NCBI GenBank assembly: GCA_902727985.1
Contig: CACVAY010000117.1
Coordinates: 16,064-80,063 of the forward strand
Reading direction: 5' to 3'
Length of the DNA stretch: 64,000 nt
From: an uncultured Thiotrichaceae bacterium
Lineage (GTDB): Bacteria > Pseudomonadota > Gammaproteobacteria > Thiotrichales > Thiotrichaceae
In this document: positions 9,301 to 15,876 of the stretch, piece by piece
How positions within the stretch are numbered: position 1 is the first letter of the stretch
Layout of the letters: every line of letters begins with the position of its first letter
The notes under the pieces: generated by a model
Database searches by the model: none
What the model saw: the letters and a program-made list of their open reading frames with translations, nothing else
Told to the model about the DNA's origin: nothing
Made by a program: the position numbers and the translations under genes

Positions 9301-11718
9301 GCGATCAGTATTATATTGGACAACATCCGCTGGTGTACCAATCACATTGCCATCAGCGTCCTCATAGTTGACTGTGCAATCTTTATTGTAAGTCGCTTCA
9401 GGTGGCAGCTCATCAATGATCTGCACATTGGTCACTTCTGGAGGAGGCGACAAAATACTTGATATAGCCGTACTCACCTTCCATACAATTTGTTTACCAG
9501 CAATCGTCGTACTGGTATCACCTGGAGAAGCCACGGGCAATAACGATTCAGAATCAATCGCTGACTGCACACGAGTAAACGTTACTCGGTCACCATCTCT
9601 ATTTCCTGTTTCCGGCGAAGGCCAATAAGGACGTTTATCAGCACTCGTATCATTGGGTGTCCATGCAGAATTCCATTTATCCGTTCGAGCACTGCCAAAG
9701 GTAGCCAGAATCGTACCATTAGGAATAAGATCACCATCATTAGGCCCACCAAAAAAATTGTCTCGCACTTCCAACGGTGCTGTTAAGCGAATATATTGAC
9801 TGGGCTCCAATCGAACAGTCGCCTCCTTATCATCTTTTAAACGCGCTCTAACCACATTGACATCATCAATACCAATCACGCTACCAGAACGTAAGGTTTG
9901 CTCTGTTACCCATGTCGTCAGCGAATCATCACATCGGGCACTCGCCTGCTGTAACCAGTTACCTTCGTAACGCCCTGTTTGTGTATTGTAATTACTTAAG
10001 CTATCCGCATCATCGGTATCCAAGGGGTTATCACCAGAAAAATCTGCATGCCCATATTCGACAATATAATTCGTATGATCGAACCCACCTGTAGTCGTAG
10101 TTCCTACATAAGCATAAGTGCCTGGCGTCCCGCGCGTGTTTCCTCTATCCGTTAATTTCATTACCGTATTATCAAACGCCATACAGGCTTCAGGGTTTTC
10201 AAGATCAACAGAGCCATTGTTTCCAAAATGCACTTTATCAATAAACGATTGACCAGGACCAACCATTCCCACGCCGTTATGGGATACCACACCATCTAGA
10301 TTGCGATAATTGACCCCCGTATCCAGATCATCTTTGTAATAATAATTACTAAATGTCCCTTTCGTAACAATTTGATAGTTATAAGCAGGAGCAATATTAT
10401 TACTGATTGAACCATCGCTCATCGCTGTTCCATCAAACCCCGGTTCATCATCAGCACCATAGTTAGGAACGGTCGATACGCCTACGGGAGCAAAGTCTTT
10501 CAATACATTCTTAATATAAATACTGCCCACACCATCAACATCGCCATCTTCATCATCAATAACCCGAGTAGGAATAAAGAATTGCACCCGCATATTCACA
10601 TAATAATAGGGGCCTGCAGATAAATCTGCACCACCAATAGCCTCTGTTGGGAAACGATCGCCTGAAAGATCTGCCCCTGACACGGTCATAGTATAAGCAC
10701 CAGCATTCCCTGCCGCAGCATCACGGTTGTATGTACACGTTCCTGATTGGATAACTTTTCTTTCTAAAGGATAAGTAGTGAGATTAGAAGCACCGTAAGA
10801 CTCTTTACCATAAACTTCACCGGCCCATCCAGATGGATTATAAATACATTGGGTCATGTAATATTCCATTCCAGAGGCAGTATAATCAACACCATTTTCG
10901 GCTTGCTTCGTCGCCGTTAATTCAGACGTAAAAGAAATGGGTTGAGTAACGGCTTCTGTACCCGACTTCTTATGAGTAGCGATACGAAAGTTATAGAAGG
11001 TGTAATAACCATTTTCTAAACCGAAACCCGTACCAACATCCTTCTTCCCGTAGACATAATATCCACGAAACGGGCTACTAATGAGATCCATACGAGGACG
11101 CGCAGAAATACTAATTGGACCAATTTCCGGGGCTACCGATGAAATAGCGTTCGAGCTACCATTATCTGCATTCGAATAGACTTGTTGGTTACTTTTAAAT
11201 GTTTCCCCGTTCCAAGACTCACCTGACACTTTTGCTACGGTAGAAAAGGAAATCTGTTGACCTTCTTTTAATTCTCCAACATTACAGAGCAGTGTCAGCT
11301 GACTACCAGACTGAGTAATAGAAGAAGCAGGATTCGTTCCTCCATCACCTGCTGGTGTACACCGAGCAGGAATACGCTCAAAGCTCACCTTGGCATTAGT
11401 AGAAAGATCTAAAGTCTGTTCCAAAATGACATTCTGCGGATCCGCTTGTCCGGCGGTATATTCACTGGCGGTAATCGACCAATTGAATATCACAGTATCC
11501 TGAGATCGCACTTGATTGTTGCTCTCGCCACAATCATCACCAGCTGCAGCAACTGATGATGCGGTTGCACAATTACCATCCTCATTAAAGGGGGCTGATC
11601 CATCCTGAACACCAGGACCAAAAAGATTTAAACTGAGCCTGGGGTCAGCATAAACATTTGATGCAAATGAAAAGATAAAAAGCGCAAGCAGAAGCAGCGT
11701 AGGTTTTTTTTTGAGCAT
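6394..11718 (-). CDS. giant secreted SdrD-B/GEVED/DUF11 surface protein
   Basis: 1774 residues with a Sec signal peptide (MLKKKPTLLLLALFIFSF to VYA, cleavage near residue 24). Residues about 25-1070 contain Ig-like and DUF11-like beta domains. An SdrD-B type domain follows near 1078 (GDLIFADVDGD). A GEVED module starts at FDYGDAPDTYG (about 1240) and ends in DGEVEDYSF (about 1400). A second SdrD-B domain begins at VSGSVFNDSN. The C-terminal DUF11 domain runs from about 1660 (SRLELRKTVENTS) to the last residue. There is no visible membrane anchor, barrel or sortase signal. The C-terminal 300 residues are clearly homologous to those of the 15877-24162 protein and to the relic at 11833-12190. 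The architecture suggests a calcium-stabilised extracellular stalk or adhesin; that is inference. A Uma2 gene lies 132 bp downstream. Confidence 0.88.
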   Translation of the reverse strand: MLKKKPTLLLLALFIFSFASNVYADPRLSLNLFGPGVQDGSAPFNEDGNCATASSVAAAGDDCGESNNQVRSQDTVIFNWSITASEYTAGQADPQNVILEQTLDLSTNAKVSFERIPARCTPAGDGGTNPASSITQSGSQLTLLCNVGELKEGQQISFSTVAKVSGESWNGETFKSNQQVYSNADNGSSNAISSVAPEIGPISISARPRMDLISSPFRGYYVYGKKDVGTGFGLENGYYTFYNFRIATHKKSGTEAVTQPISFTSELTATKQAENGVDYTASGMEYYMTQCIYNPSGWAGEVYGKESYGASNLTTYPLERKVIQSGTCTYNRDAAAGNAGAYTMTVSGADLSGDRFPTEAIGGADLSAGPYYYVNMRVQFFIPTRVIDDEDGDVDGVGSIYIKNVLKDFAPVGVSTVPNYGADDEPGFDGTAMSDGSISNNIAPAYNYQIVTKGTFSNYYYKDDLDTGVNYRNLDGVVSHNGVGMVGPGQSFIDKVHFGNNGSVDLENPEACMAFDNTVMKLTDRGNTRGTPGTYAYVGTTTTGGFDHTNYIVEYGHADFSGDNPLDTDDADSLSNYNTQTGRYEGNWLQQASARCDDSLTTWVTEQTLRSGSVIGIDDVNVVRARLKDDKEATVRLEPSQYIRLTAPLEVRDNFFGGPNDGDLIPNGTILATFGSARTDKWNSAWTPNDTSADKRPYWPSPETGNRDGDRVTFTRVQSAIDSESLLPVASPGDTSTTIAGKQIVWKVSTAISSILSPPPEVTNVQIIDELPPEATYNKDCTVNYEDADGNVIGTPADVVQYNTDRNGDAKTGYTRLIWNLGTWTANTAIAPRVICTDSDSLAPNGTDVINFSEIKGDGLTGTQTERSDTHTISLEQIGSIQVSKKVEVTLDDVNSQQKYELSFANFAVSYGIEPPTIIDVFPFNNDVEADGITVQTKTNGAVKLSGAPSISWLSGATDGAPLGTWYYTTDAASSVIRDPNLNVSNWVSEAALAGDFSQVTAIKFVSNYDLEKSGDPHQGMTASFTLDIGDPTDPNSANANKPGDSYSNLFTLGTASLTGGQYLRSNTVRVDVASYSVGDLIFADVDGDLKYDASIDTPAPDGITVELRKATDDSLVDSTTTGTKGPGRYLFVDVASGDYYITIPASQFADGAVLEDWDTLVTVAGADDDKNEDLAQDGYTTGTVIANGLRSNVFTLSATAPLPGQVPVGNEPLGENSGGITDTTNDDFSNLTLDIGLKPVFDYGDAPDTYGDAGHGIPETPTVYLGVLTPDTERFPQNTVNGGNDGTGDDQDGKNDEDGIQLLPSLSMLDTRFQVNVSTHNRSTEDATLMAWIDFDKSGTFDANEATSVPVTSGGGGVKELVWDNIAAGTIQAGTIWMRIRLSTDAYLTADNAKVALFDGEVEDYSFTVVEGVKVSGSVFNDSNVSGGIKESAENGLSNVTVVLYDAVNTRCMSTKTDAEGYYQFTDVTTGPYTLYEAANESVANPAQCPPAARDLVGYRSTTVNMRSITVSNADIIKQDFGDVLPPMFSPDHSNTVLPNNVVHYAHKFTTRGNGNVSFTSDNSVPASVGWSSVLYRDIDCNGQLDGADGNAAIAASLPVTAGKDICLINKVFAPSNMSNGESFINKIRADYDFNGNTVAGVMTLEVTDLTKANSADTEGGVSRLELRKTVENTSQGTAETETQNEAKPTNVLKYRIYYRNTGTAGLTELVIKDTVPIYTVLKNSPVCGIPLPATLTSCTPSVNGDDITWSFLPTDTLKGGDGGHVSYEVEVK

Positions 11719-11753
11719 GTTTATTATTGTTCTTATTTGGTCTTCAAATTTTC

Positions 11754-11783
11754 AAAGCGGAAACGTGAATTCGATTCCGCTTT
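11754..11783. terminator. hairpin between DUF11 relic and giant DUF11 gene
   Basis: A perfect 9-bp stem, AAAGCGGAA pairing with TTCCGCTTT around a 12-nt loop. It lies 50 bp beyond the stop of the broken DUF11 gene and 36 bp upstream of the intact one. There is only a weak U-rich stretch on the minus strand, so termination is plausible but not certain. Confidence 0.45.
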
Positions 11784-11832
11784 AGGCCAAAAATTGTACA
11801 AAACATGGCGTGAACTAGAACTTAATTAGCCT

Positions 11833-12190
11833 CTACTGATCAACCTTCACCTTGTAATTAACAAAATCACTCTCACCTGTTGTTGATTACACAAATCGCA
11901 GTTCCAGAAACCGTTGGCAGATTAGCTCCTACTGGCGCACTACCTTCTGCACCATTCAACGTTCCATTACAGTCTGCATCCTGATAAAGAACTTGTGTCC
12001 AACCTGTGGTGCTTAGGATTGAATTAACGCTACTGAATGTCACTGACCCCGTACTTTGCGGTACAAATTCATGCGTATAGAACACCACGTTACCAGGCAA
12101 AACAGTACCGACATTATCAGGCTTAAACGTTGGGACTTTTACATCACCAAAATCAATAGCTGGCACATCGTTATTCACCACTGTCACCAT
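11833..12190 (-). pseudogene. truncated DUF11/SdrD protein 3' relic
   Basis: The minus strand encodes DFGDVKVPTFKPDNVGTVLP and then VVFYTHEF, QVLYQDADCNG and AICVINN. This is nearly collinear with the C-terminal part of the 15877-24162 protein (DFGDVKEPSFKPDHVGTVLP, QVLYQDTDCNG, VCVINK). Right after AICVINN the frame breaks with TGA at 11873-11875. The other frame then reads GESDFVNYKVKVDQ and stops at 11833, matching the last residues of the intact paralog (GYVNYKVKVD). An internal deletion of about 150 codons has therefore joined the two ends out of frame. The upstream side is cut by an IS1-family relic. It has no start or signal peptide and is not expected to be functional. Confidence 0.85.
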
Positions 12191-12204
12191 GGCCCGGTAG
12201 TGGG

Positions 12205-12463
12205 TCAAACCTGAGGTTGAGCATGAATGTCTATACCAAATTCCACCTTGTTGATGAGTAATCCGATGACCGTATCATGCATACTTTCTTTCTTGGAAAA
12301 ACAGATTGTTCTTCGTATAAGTCGTTTGATCCAGGTTCTCAGATTCAGGTTTTTACGCTCAATTTTTTGCGTATTTCGTTTACCTAAATGGCCATTTCCA
12401 CTACCTGCTTTTTTACACCTTGTTCATAGGCTTTATATGCATACTTTTGCATAAAGCTCTTGA
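12205..12463 (-). mobile_element. IS1-family transposase relic
   Basis: On the minus strand KYAYKAYEQGVKKQVVEMA resembles the InsA zinc-finger/HTH segment of IS1. After a stop and an out-of-frame junction the sequence continues GKRNTQKIERKNLNLRT, IKRLIRRTICFSKKES and MHDTVIGLLINKVEFG, which is the C-terminus of the IS1 InsB transposase; TGA lies at 12205-12207. The catalytic middle is missing, so the element is dead. I cannot define its terminal repeats. It directly abuts the 5' edge of the DUF11 relic, so the insertion or a later deletion probably truncated that gene. Confidence 0.82.
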
Positions 12464-12620
12464 GTGAATTCTTGCTAAAAATGTGTCAGCATCTAACCCG
12501 AATGCTACATAAGCGAGTTCGTCTGCTTTGTCAAGAATTGGCGCTTGCCTCAGGGGCAGAGATGCTACAATGACTACCTTGAACAGCCAAAACAGATGCA
12601 GCAAGCAGGTTCTTAGCACT

Positions 12621-14192
12621 ATGAAAACATTGCCGATTGGTATCAGTACTTTTGCAGAAATCATCACTGACGAGCATGTTTATATCGATAAAACGCCTCA
12701 TATAAAAACGCTGCTGGATAACGGAAAGTATTATTTCTTATCTCGCCCCCGCCGCTTCGGTAAGTCCCTGTTAGTCGATACCCTGCACCAGTTATTTGCA
12801 GGCAATGAGACATTATTTCGCGGACTACACATACATCCACATTGGGATTGGGCGGTGCAATCTCCTGTAATCTCCATCAGTTTTGCCGAGGGTAACCTGT
12901 CTAGTAATGCAGAGCTGGAGCGCCGAATTCGGCATATTTTGCGTGTCAACTATGAGCGGCTGAGGATTGATTGCGACAACTTTGATGACATTACCAGTTG
13001 TTTCAGTGACCTGATTCGTTACGCAAAGCAAAAGTATGGTCAAAATGTCGTGGTATTAGTGGATGAATACGACAAGCCCATTCTCGATAATATTACTAAT
13101 CCAACGGTTGCCGCTGAAATGCGTGATGGCTTGCGCAACCTGTATTCTGTGATAAAAGGACAGGATGCGAACATCCGCTTTGCCTTTCTGACGGGAGTGA
13201 GTAAGTTCTCTAAAGTCTCATTATTTAGCGGTCTGAATAATCTTAGCGATATCACACTAGATGCTCGCTACAGTGCCCTGTGTGGTTATACCCAAACGGA
13301 GCTGGAATACCATTTTAGCGAGCACTTAGAAGGCGTCGATATGGCGCTCATGAAACGTTGGTATAACGGCTATAACTGGCTGGGTGAGCATGTTTATAAT
13401 CCGTTTGATGTACTGCTGTTCATTGATGGCGGTAAGGAGTTCTTACCCTATTGGTTTGAAACCGCCACGCCTTCCTTTCTAATTGATATTCTGCAAAAGC
13501 GCCCATTTCACCTGCCAGACCTTGAAGCGGTACACATGGATCATCGCGCGCTAGGGGATTTTGATGTGGATCGGATTCATTTGGAAACGTTGCTCTTCCA
13601 AACGGGCTACCTAACGATTAAAGAAAAGAGAACCCCATTTGTTGGCAGCTTGCCAGAATATGTCTTGAGTTATCCTAATAATGAAGTGCGCTTTAGCTTG
13701 ATGAGCTACCTACTAAATAATTACCTGACGGATCGCTTGCAGGAACGTAGCTCGGTTTATGATGCCTTCCTAACGAATGACTTTGCAGCCTTAGAACAGC
13801 GGTTTCGTACTCTGTTTGACGGCATAGCGCATCAAAACCATACCAATAATAAGATGGCGGACTACGAGGGCTATTATGCCTCGGTGATGTATGCCTTTTT
13901 GTGCTCGCTGAGCCTAGACACCCGCGCTGAAGAAAGTAGCAATAAAGGACGCGTGGATATGGCGCTACGCTTCACGTTGCCCGATGGGCAGAAACAGGTG
14001 TACGTGTTTGAATTTAAAATGGTGGACGGAATCGATGGTGATGGCAGCGCTATGGCGCAGATTAAGGCGAAGGATTATGCTGCACCCTATCTCGATGATG
14101 AATACCGTATTTTCCTAGTTGGGATAGAGTTTAGTGCTTCTGTGCGTAATATTGTCGGATTTGAGTGGGAGGAAGTAAGTTCTCTTACTTAA
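12621..14192 (+). CDS. AAA-ATPase-like / PD-(D/E)XK nuclease family protein
   Basis: 523 residues from the ATG at 12621, where the usual family opening (MKTLPIGISTFAEIITDEH) begins; in-frame codons upstream read into unrelated sequence. The N-terminal domain has a degenerate P-loop RPRRFGKSLL (residues 42-51) and a Walker-B-like VVLVDEYDKPIL (about 146). The C-terminal domain has the PD-(D/E)XK pattern GRVDMAL (about 444) and VFEFKM (about 463). This matches the widespread AAA-ATPase_like plus PDDEXK_9 proteins (DUF1703 group), which often occur in many copies per genome. Their role is unknown; a mobile or defence role is suspected. The gene appears intact, lies between IS1 and Uma2 relics, and has a 22-bp identical relic of itself at 15615-15636. 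Confidence 0.88.
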   Translation: MKTLPIGISTFAEIITDEHVYIDKTPHIKTLLDNGKYYFLSRPRRFGKSLLVDTLHQLFAGNETLFRGLHIHPHWDWAVQSPVISISFAEGNLSSNAELERRIRHILRVNYERLRIDCDNFDDITSCFSDLIRYAKQKYGQNVVVLVDEYDKPILDNITNPTVAAEMRDGLRNLYSVIKGQDANIRFAFLTGVSKFSKVSLFSGLNNLSDITLDARYSALCGYTQTELEYHFSEHLEGVDMALMKRWYNGYNWLGEHVYNPFDVLLFIDGGKEFLPYWFETATPSFLIDILQKRPFHLPDLEAVHMDHRALGDFDVDRIHLETLLFQTGYLTIKEKRTPFVGSLPEYVLSYPNNEVRFSLMSYLLNNYLTDRLQERSSVYDAFLTNDFAALEQRFRTLFDGIAHQNHTNNKMADYEGYYASVMYAFLCSLSLDTRAEESSNKGRVDMALRFTLPDGQKQVYVFEFKMVDGIDGDGSAMAQIKAKDYAAPYLDDEYRIFLVGIEFSASVRNIVGFEWEEVSSLT

Positions 14193-14201
14193 GCAAAAAA
14201 A

Positions 14202-14489
14202 TCAATCGTCCAGACACAGACCCGCTTCATAAGAGGTGTCGCCCCACTTGCATTGCACATGCTGCTTGATGCGCAGCTTCATATCACTCATGAAAACACC
14301 GCAAGACCCACCCCGCGCTCTTGCACGTAACTGAAAAAAAACATTTCCAGCAATTCGGTTATGCCGTTCTCCAGCACCAGCCATCGCATAAACCTCACCT
14401 AAAACATATTCATGGCGAAGCTCTGCTGACCGCTCTCCTTCAAGATACTCTTCAGGGGACAATACGGGTTTTGAGTGTTGTCCAGACAT
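14202..14489 (-). pseudogene. Uma2 family relic with internal deletion
   Basis: From the ATG at 14489 the sequence closely follows the intact Uma2 protein at 5683-6261 (SKPVLSPEEYLEGER, RHEYVLGEVYAMAG, HNRIAGN, FMSDMKLRI). It then jumps directly to HVQCKWGDTSYEAGLCLDD and stops. About 80 residues holding the PD-(D/E)XK metal-binding centre are missing, and the last eight residues (IYEDVAW side) are also lost at the junction with the 3' end of the AAA-ATPase-like gene. The frame stays open, so a short protein could be made, but not an active nuclease. Confidence 0.85.
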
Positions 14490-14586
14490 AATGCTATCCA
14501 GTTCTTTTAATGGGGACTTCTCAACGATATAAGTCACCTCTAAGTGATACCAGAGCGCCTGTTAATGTCAAGTGAAGGCATCAACC

Positions 14587-14620
14587 ATTCGGTGATAAAC
14601 AAGCAAGCCCATCACCGAAT
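14587..14620. terminator. 10-bp perfect inverted repeat downstream of a DUF11 tail relic
   Basis: ATTCGGTGAT and ATCACCGAAT flank a 14-nt loop. A related but imperfect hairpin (ATTCAGTGG with CCACCGAAT) occurs after the 3' end of the giant gene at about 15825-15860, so the hairpin belongs to the duplicated 3' flank of these DUF11 genes. No U-run follows. It may be a terminator or an mRNA 3'-end stabiliser. Confidence 0.45.
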
Positions 14621-14639
14621 AATCTGCCTCTTAGCATCA

Positions 14640-14697
14640 CTAATCCACCTTCACTCTAAAGCAGAGTCCTGCACGAAATTGAGCATCCTCATCCCTA
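14640..14697 (-). pseudogene. junction relic: Uma2 C-terminal scrap fused to DUF11 tail
   Basis: The minus strand reads GDEDAQFRAGLC, a Uma2 C-terminal motif (compare YEAGLC in the intact copy). It runs straight into FRVKVD and a TAG at 14640-14642, which is the terminal motif of the DUF11 proteins (YKVKVD in the giant gene). A deletion has fused the two. The other part of this Uma2 gene lies at 15427-15545, on the far side of the toxin-antitoxin pair. Confidence 0.7.
14685..14695. repeat. 11-bp direct repeat, left flank of the toxin-antitoxin insertion
   Basis: ATCCTCATCCC here is repeated exactly at 15422-15432. The two copies bracket the vapC/antitoxin pair, and both lie at the same GDED codons of one interrupted Uma2 gene. 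This looks like a target-site duplication. Confidence 0.65.
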
Positions 14698-15108
14698 CTA
14701 CCCTAAACGCTCTAAAAATTCCTCAGGCAGAAGTGCGGGAACAGGCGACCGTTTAAAGTCAGCGACATTCCGCGTTACGATTAATTCGCACCCTGCTTTA
14801 GCGGCAATGGAGGCAACAACCGCATCTTCAAAATCTTTCATTGCTAACTGCCTGGCATTTCGGAATGTTGCGCTCTCTGCATTCACCACAACAAAATTTT
14901 CCAAAAGAAAATCAACACCTTCATCTGCTTGATGTTTATTGGTGTAGCGCGCCAGCAAGTAATGAATAGTGGTTATTGCATGCCCTGGTATGAGACCCTC
15001 ACACTCCTCATCTATTGACTTGCTTAGTGCAGTGGCTGAAGCCGCATAGAAAGCCTCTCTTTCCTGCATTACATCAAGCAGAATATTCAGATCAAAGAGT
15101 ACTTTCAT
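14698..15108 (-). CDS. PIN-domain ribonuclease toxin (VapC-like)
   Basis: 136 residues. The N-terminus MKVLFDLNILLDV has the first PIN acidic residue (D6). The central KDFEDAVVASIAAKAGCELI carries D92 and D95, and VTRNVADF follows. This is the arrangement of PIN_3-type type II toxins, which cut RNA using acidic residues and Mg2+. Its ATG overlaps the stop of the antitoxin gene (ATGA), so the two are translationally coupled. All key acidic residues are present and the gene looks active. The pair sits inside a broken Uma2 gene between 11-bp direct repeats. The RNA target cannot be read from sequence. Confidence 0.88.
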   Translation of the reverse strand: MKVLFDLNILLDVMQEREAFYAASATALSKSIDEECEGLIPGHAITTIHYLLARYTNKHQADEGVDFLLENFVVVNAESATFRNARQLAMKDFEDAVVASIAAKAGCELIVTRNVADFKRSPVPALLPEEFLERLG

Positions 15109-15350
15109 TGATGCTTGTCCAAAAGATAATGGTGATATTCCTCACTAGCCTTTGCAACGTTTATATCTTTCGGCAGGATGCCTGTCATCTGCTTTAGCAA
15201 AGGCGAGATTTCAGTTTTACTTTGCTGACGCAAGTGTGAAAGCTGACGGTGAATTAACTCTGTTACCGTCAACTTGTGATCTATTGCAAATTGCTTAAGG
15301 AATTTAAGATCATCCTGCGGCAATCGCACGGTTAGTTTTCGTGTTTCCAT
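15105..15350 (-). CDS. antitoxin of the PIN-domain toxin, ribbon-helix-helix-like
   Basis: 81 residues. The N-terminus METRKLTVRLPQDDLKFLK, then a helix pair (KLTVTELIHRQLSHL), fits a ribbon-helix-helix DNA-binding domain. The C-terminal half (SPLLKQMTGILPKDINVAK) would wrap the toxin; that is the family pattern. It precedes the toxin gene with a 4-nt overlap, the usual antitoxin-first order. Two TGTACGGC direct repeats upstream, 22 bp apart, are probable operator sites for autorepression. Confidence 0.85.
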   Translation of the reverse strand: METRKLTVRLPQDDLKFLKQFAIDHKLTVTELIHRQLSHLRQQSKTEISPLLKQMTGILPKDINVAKASEEYHHYLLDKHQ

Positions 15351-15364
15351 GGCTAAAGGTTACC

Positions 15365-15394
15365 TGTACGGCTCTATTTATTTTATTGTACGGC
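15365..15394. promoter_or_regulatory. probable antitoxin operator: paired TGTACGGC boxes
   Basis: TGTACGGC occurs at 15365-15372 and again at 15387-15394, starting 15 bp upstream of the antitoxin start. The 22-bp spacing is about two helical turns, so both sites face the same side of DNA, as expected for cooperative binding by an antitoxin or toxin-antitoxin complex. Confidence 0.55.
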
Positions 15395-15421
15395 ACAGAT
15401 CATAAAATGCAATAATTAAGA

Positions 15422-15432
15422 ATCCTCATCCC
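15422..15432. repeat. 11-bp direct repeat, right flank of the toxin-antitoxin insertion
   Basis: Second exact copy of ATCCTCATCCC (first at 14685-14695). Upstream of this copy on the minus strand the interrupted Uma2 frame reads ILVQCGDED; beyond the other copy it resumes as GDEDAQFRAGLC. Confidence 0.65.
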
Positions 15433-15545
15433 CACATTGCACAAGAATGGTTTCCTGCGATGTCAATGCCGCTACTTGCCATACGCCTGCATCATCTCCC
15501 GTAGATCAAGGGAGATAGCACCTCCGCAACTAAACAAGGCGCATC
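15427..15545 (-). pseudogene. Uma2 family relic interrupted by the toxin-antitoxin pair
   Basis: The minus strand reads KDAPCLVAEVLSP, the conserved Uma2 core with its catalytic Glu. After a deletion and frame change it reads GDDAGVWQVAALTSQETILV and QCGDED, equivalent to the NQAGEWQ...HVQCEGGD part of the intact copy. About 45 codons between the two blocks are missing. It is more diverged from the 5683-6261 copy than the other relics, so it comes from a separate Uma2 lineage. Confidence 0.8.
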
Positions 15546-15614
15546 TTTATATAGTGGCTATAGTCATCGTTTTCATTACAAACCAACATGACGAATGTTA
15601 CGGTTGTAACAGGT

Positions 15615-15636
15615 TTAATCTCCATCAGTTTTGCCG
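15615..15636 (+). pseudogene. short relic of the AAA-ATPase-like/PD-(D/E)XK gene
   Basis: Twenty-two bases here are identical to bases in the intact gene near 12865-12886, coding for ISISFA on the plus strand. Flanking bases are only loosely alike. The match is too long for chance, so it marks a nearly erased second copy. Region 15546-15650 otherwise holds nothing I can identify. Confidence 0.5.
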
Positions 15637-15650
15637 ATAGCACCAAAACA

Positions 15651-15726
15651 CTACCAAGCCACATCCTCATAGATGTCATCAAGGCACAGACCCGCTTCAT
15701 AAGAGGTGTCGCCCCACTTACAATGT
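15651..15726 (-). pseudogene. Uma2 family relic, C-terminal end only
   Basis: The minus strand reads CKWGDTSYEAGLCLDDIYED and then VAW and TAG at 15651-15653. It is almost identical to the last 24 residues of the intact Uma2 protein at 5683-6261. The rest of the gene is gone. Confidence 0.85.
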
Positions 15727-15763
15727 CAATAGGCCAACAATACATCATTACGTTTACAGGCAT

Positions 15764-15788
15764 AAAAAAGCGCGGCATGAAGCCACGC
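15764..15788 (-). terminator. rho-independent terminator after the giant surface-protein gene
   Basis: On the minus strand GCGTGGC and GCCGCGC pair (one G-U) around a 5-nt loop and are followed by six T residues. It lies about 90 bp beyond the stop of the 15877-24162 gene and is the likely transcript end. Confidence 0.8.
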
Positions 15789-15876
15789 TTACCATAAGCA
15801 CTAACGGGTAGAAAGCTTCTACCATTCAGTGGCAAGCACATAAGCTCACCACCGAATAGTCGATCCACTAACGCCC

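Noticed and set aside
12413-12667. 84-codon minus-strand frame next to the IS1 relic (ILDKADELAYVAFGLDADTF)
   Set aside because: It crosses into the IS1 sequence and the start of the plus-strand nuclease gene. The non-IS part may be a scrap of another gene, but I could not identify it.
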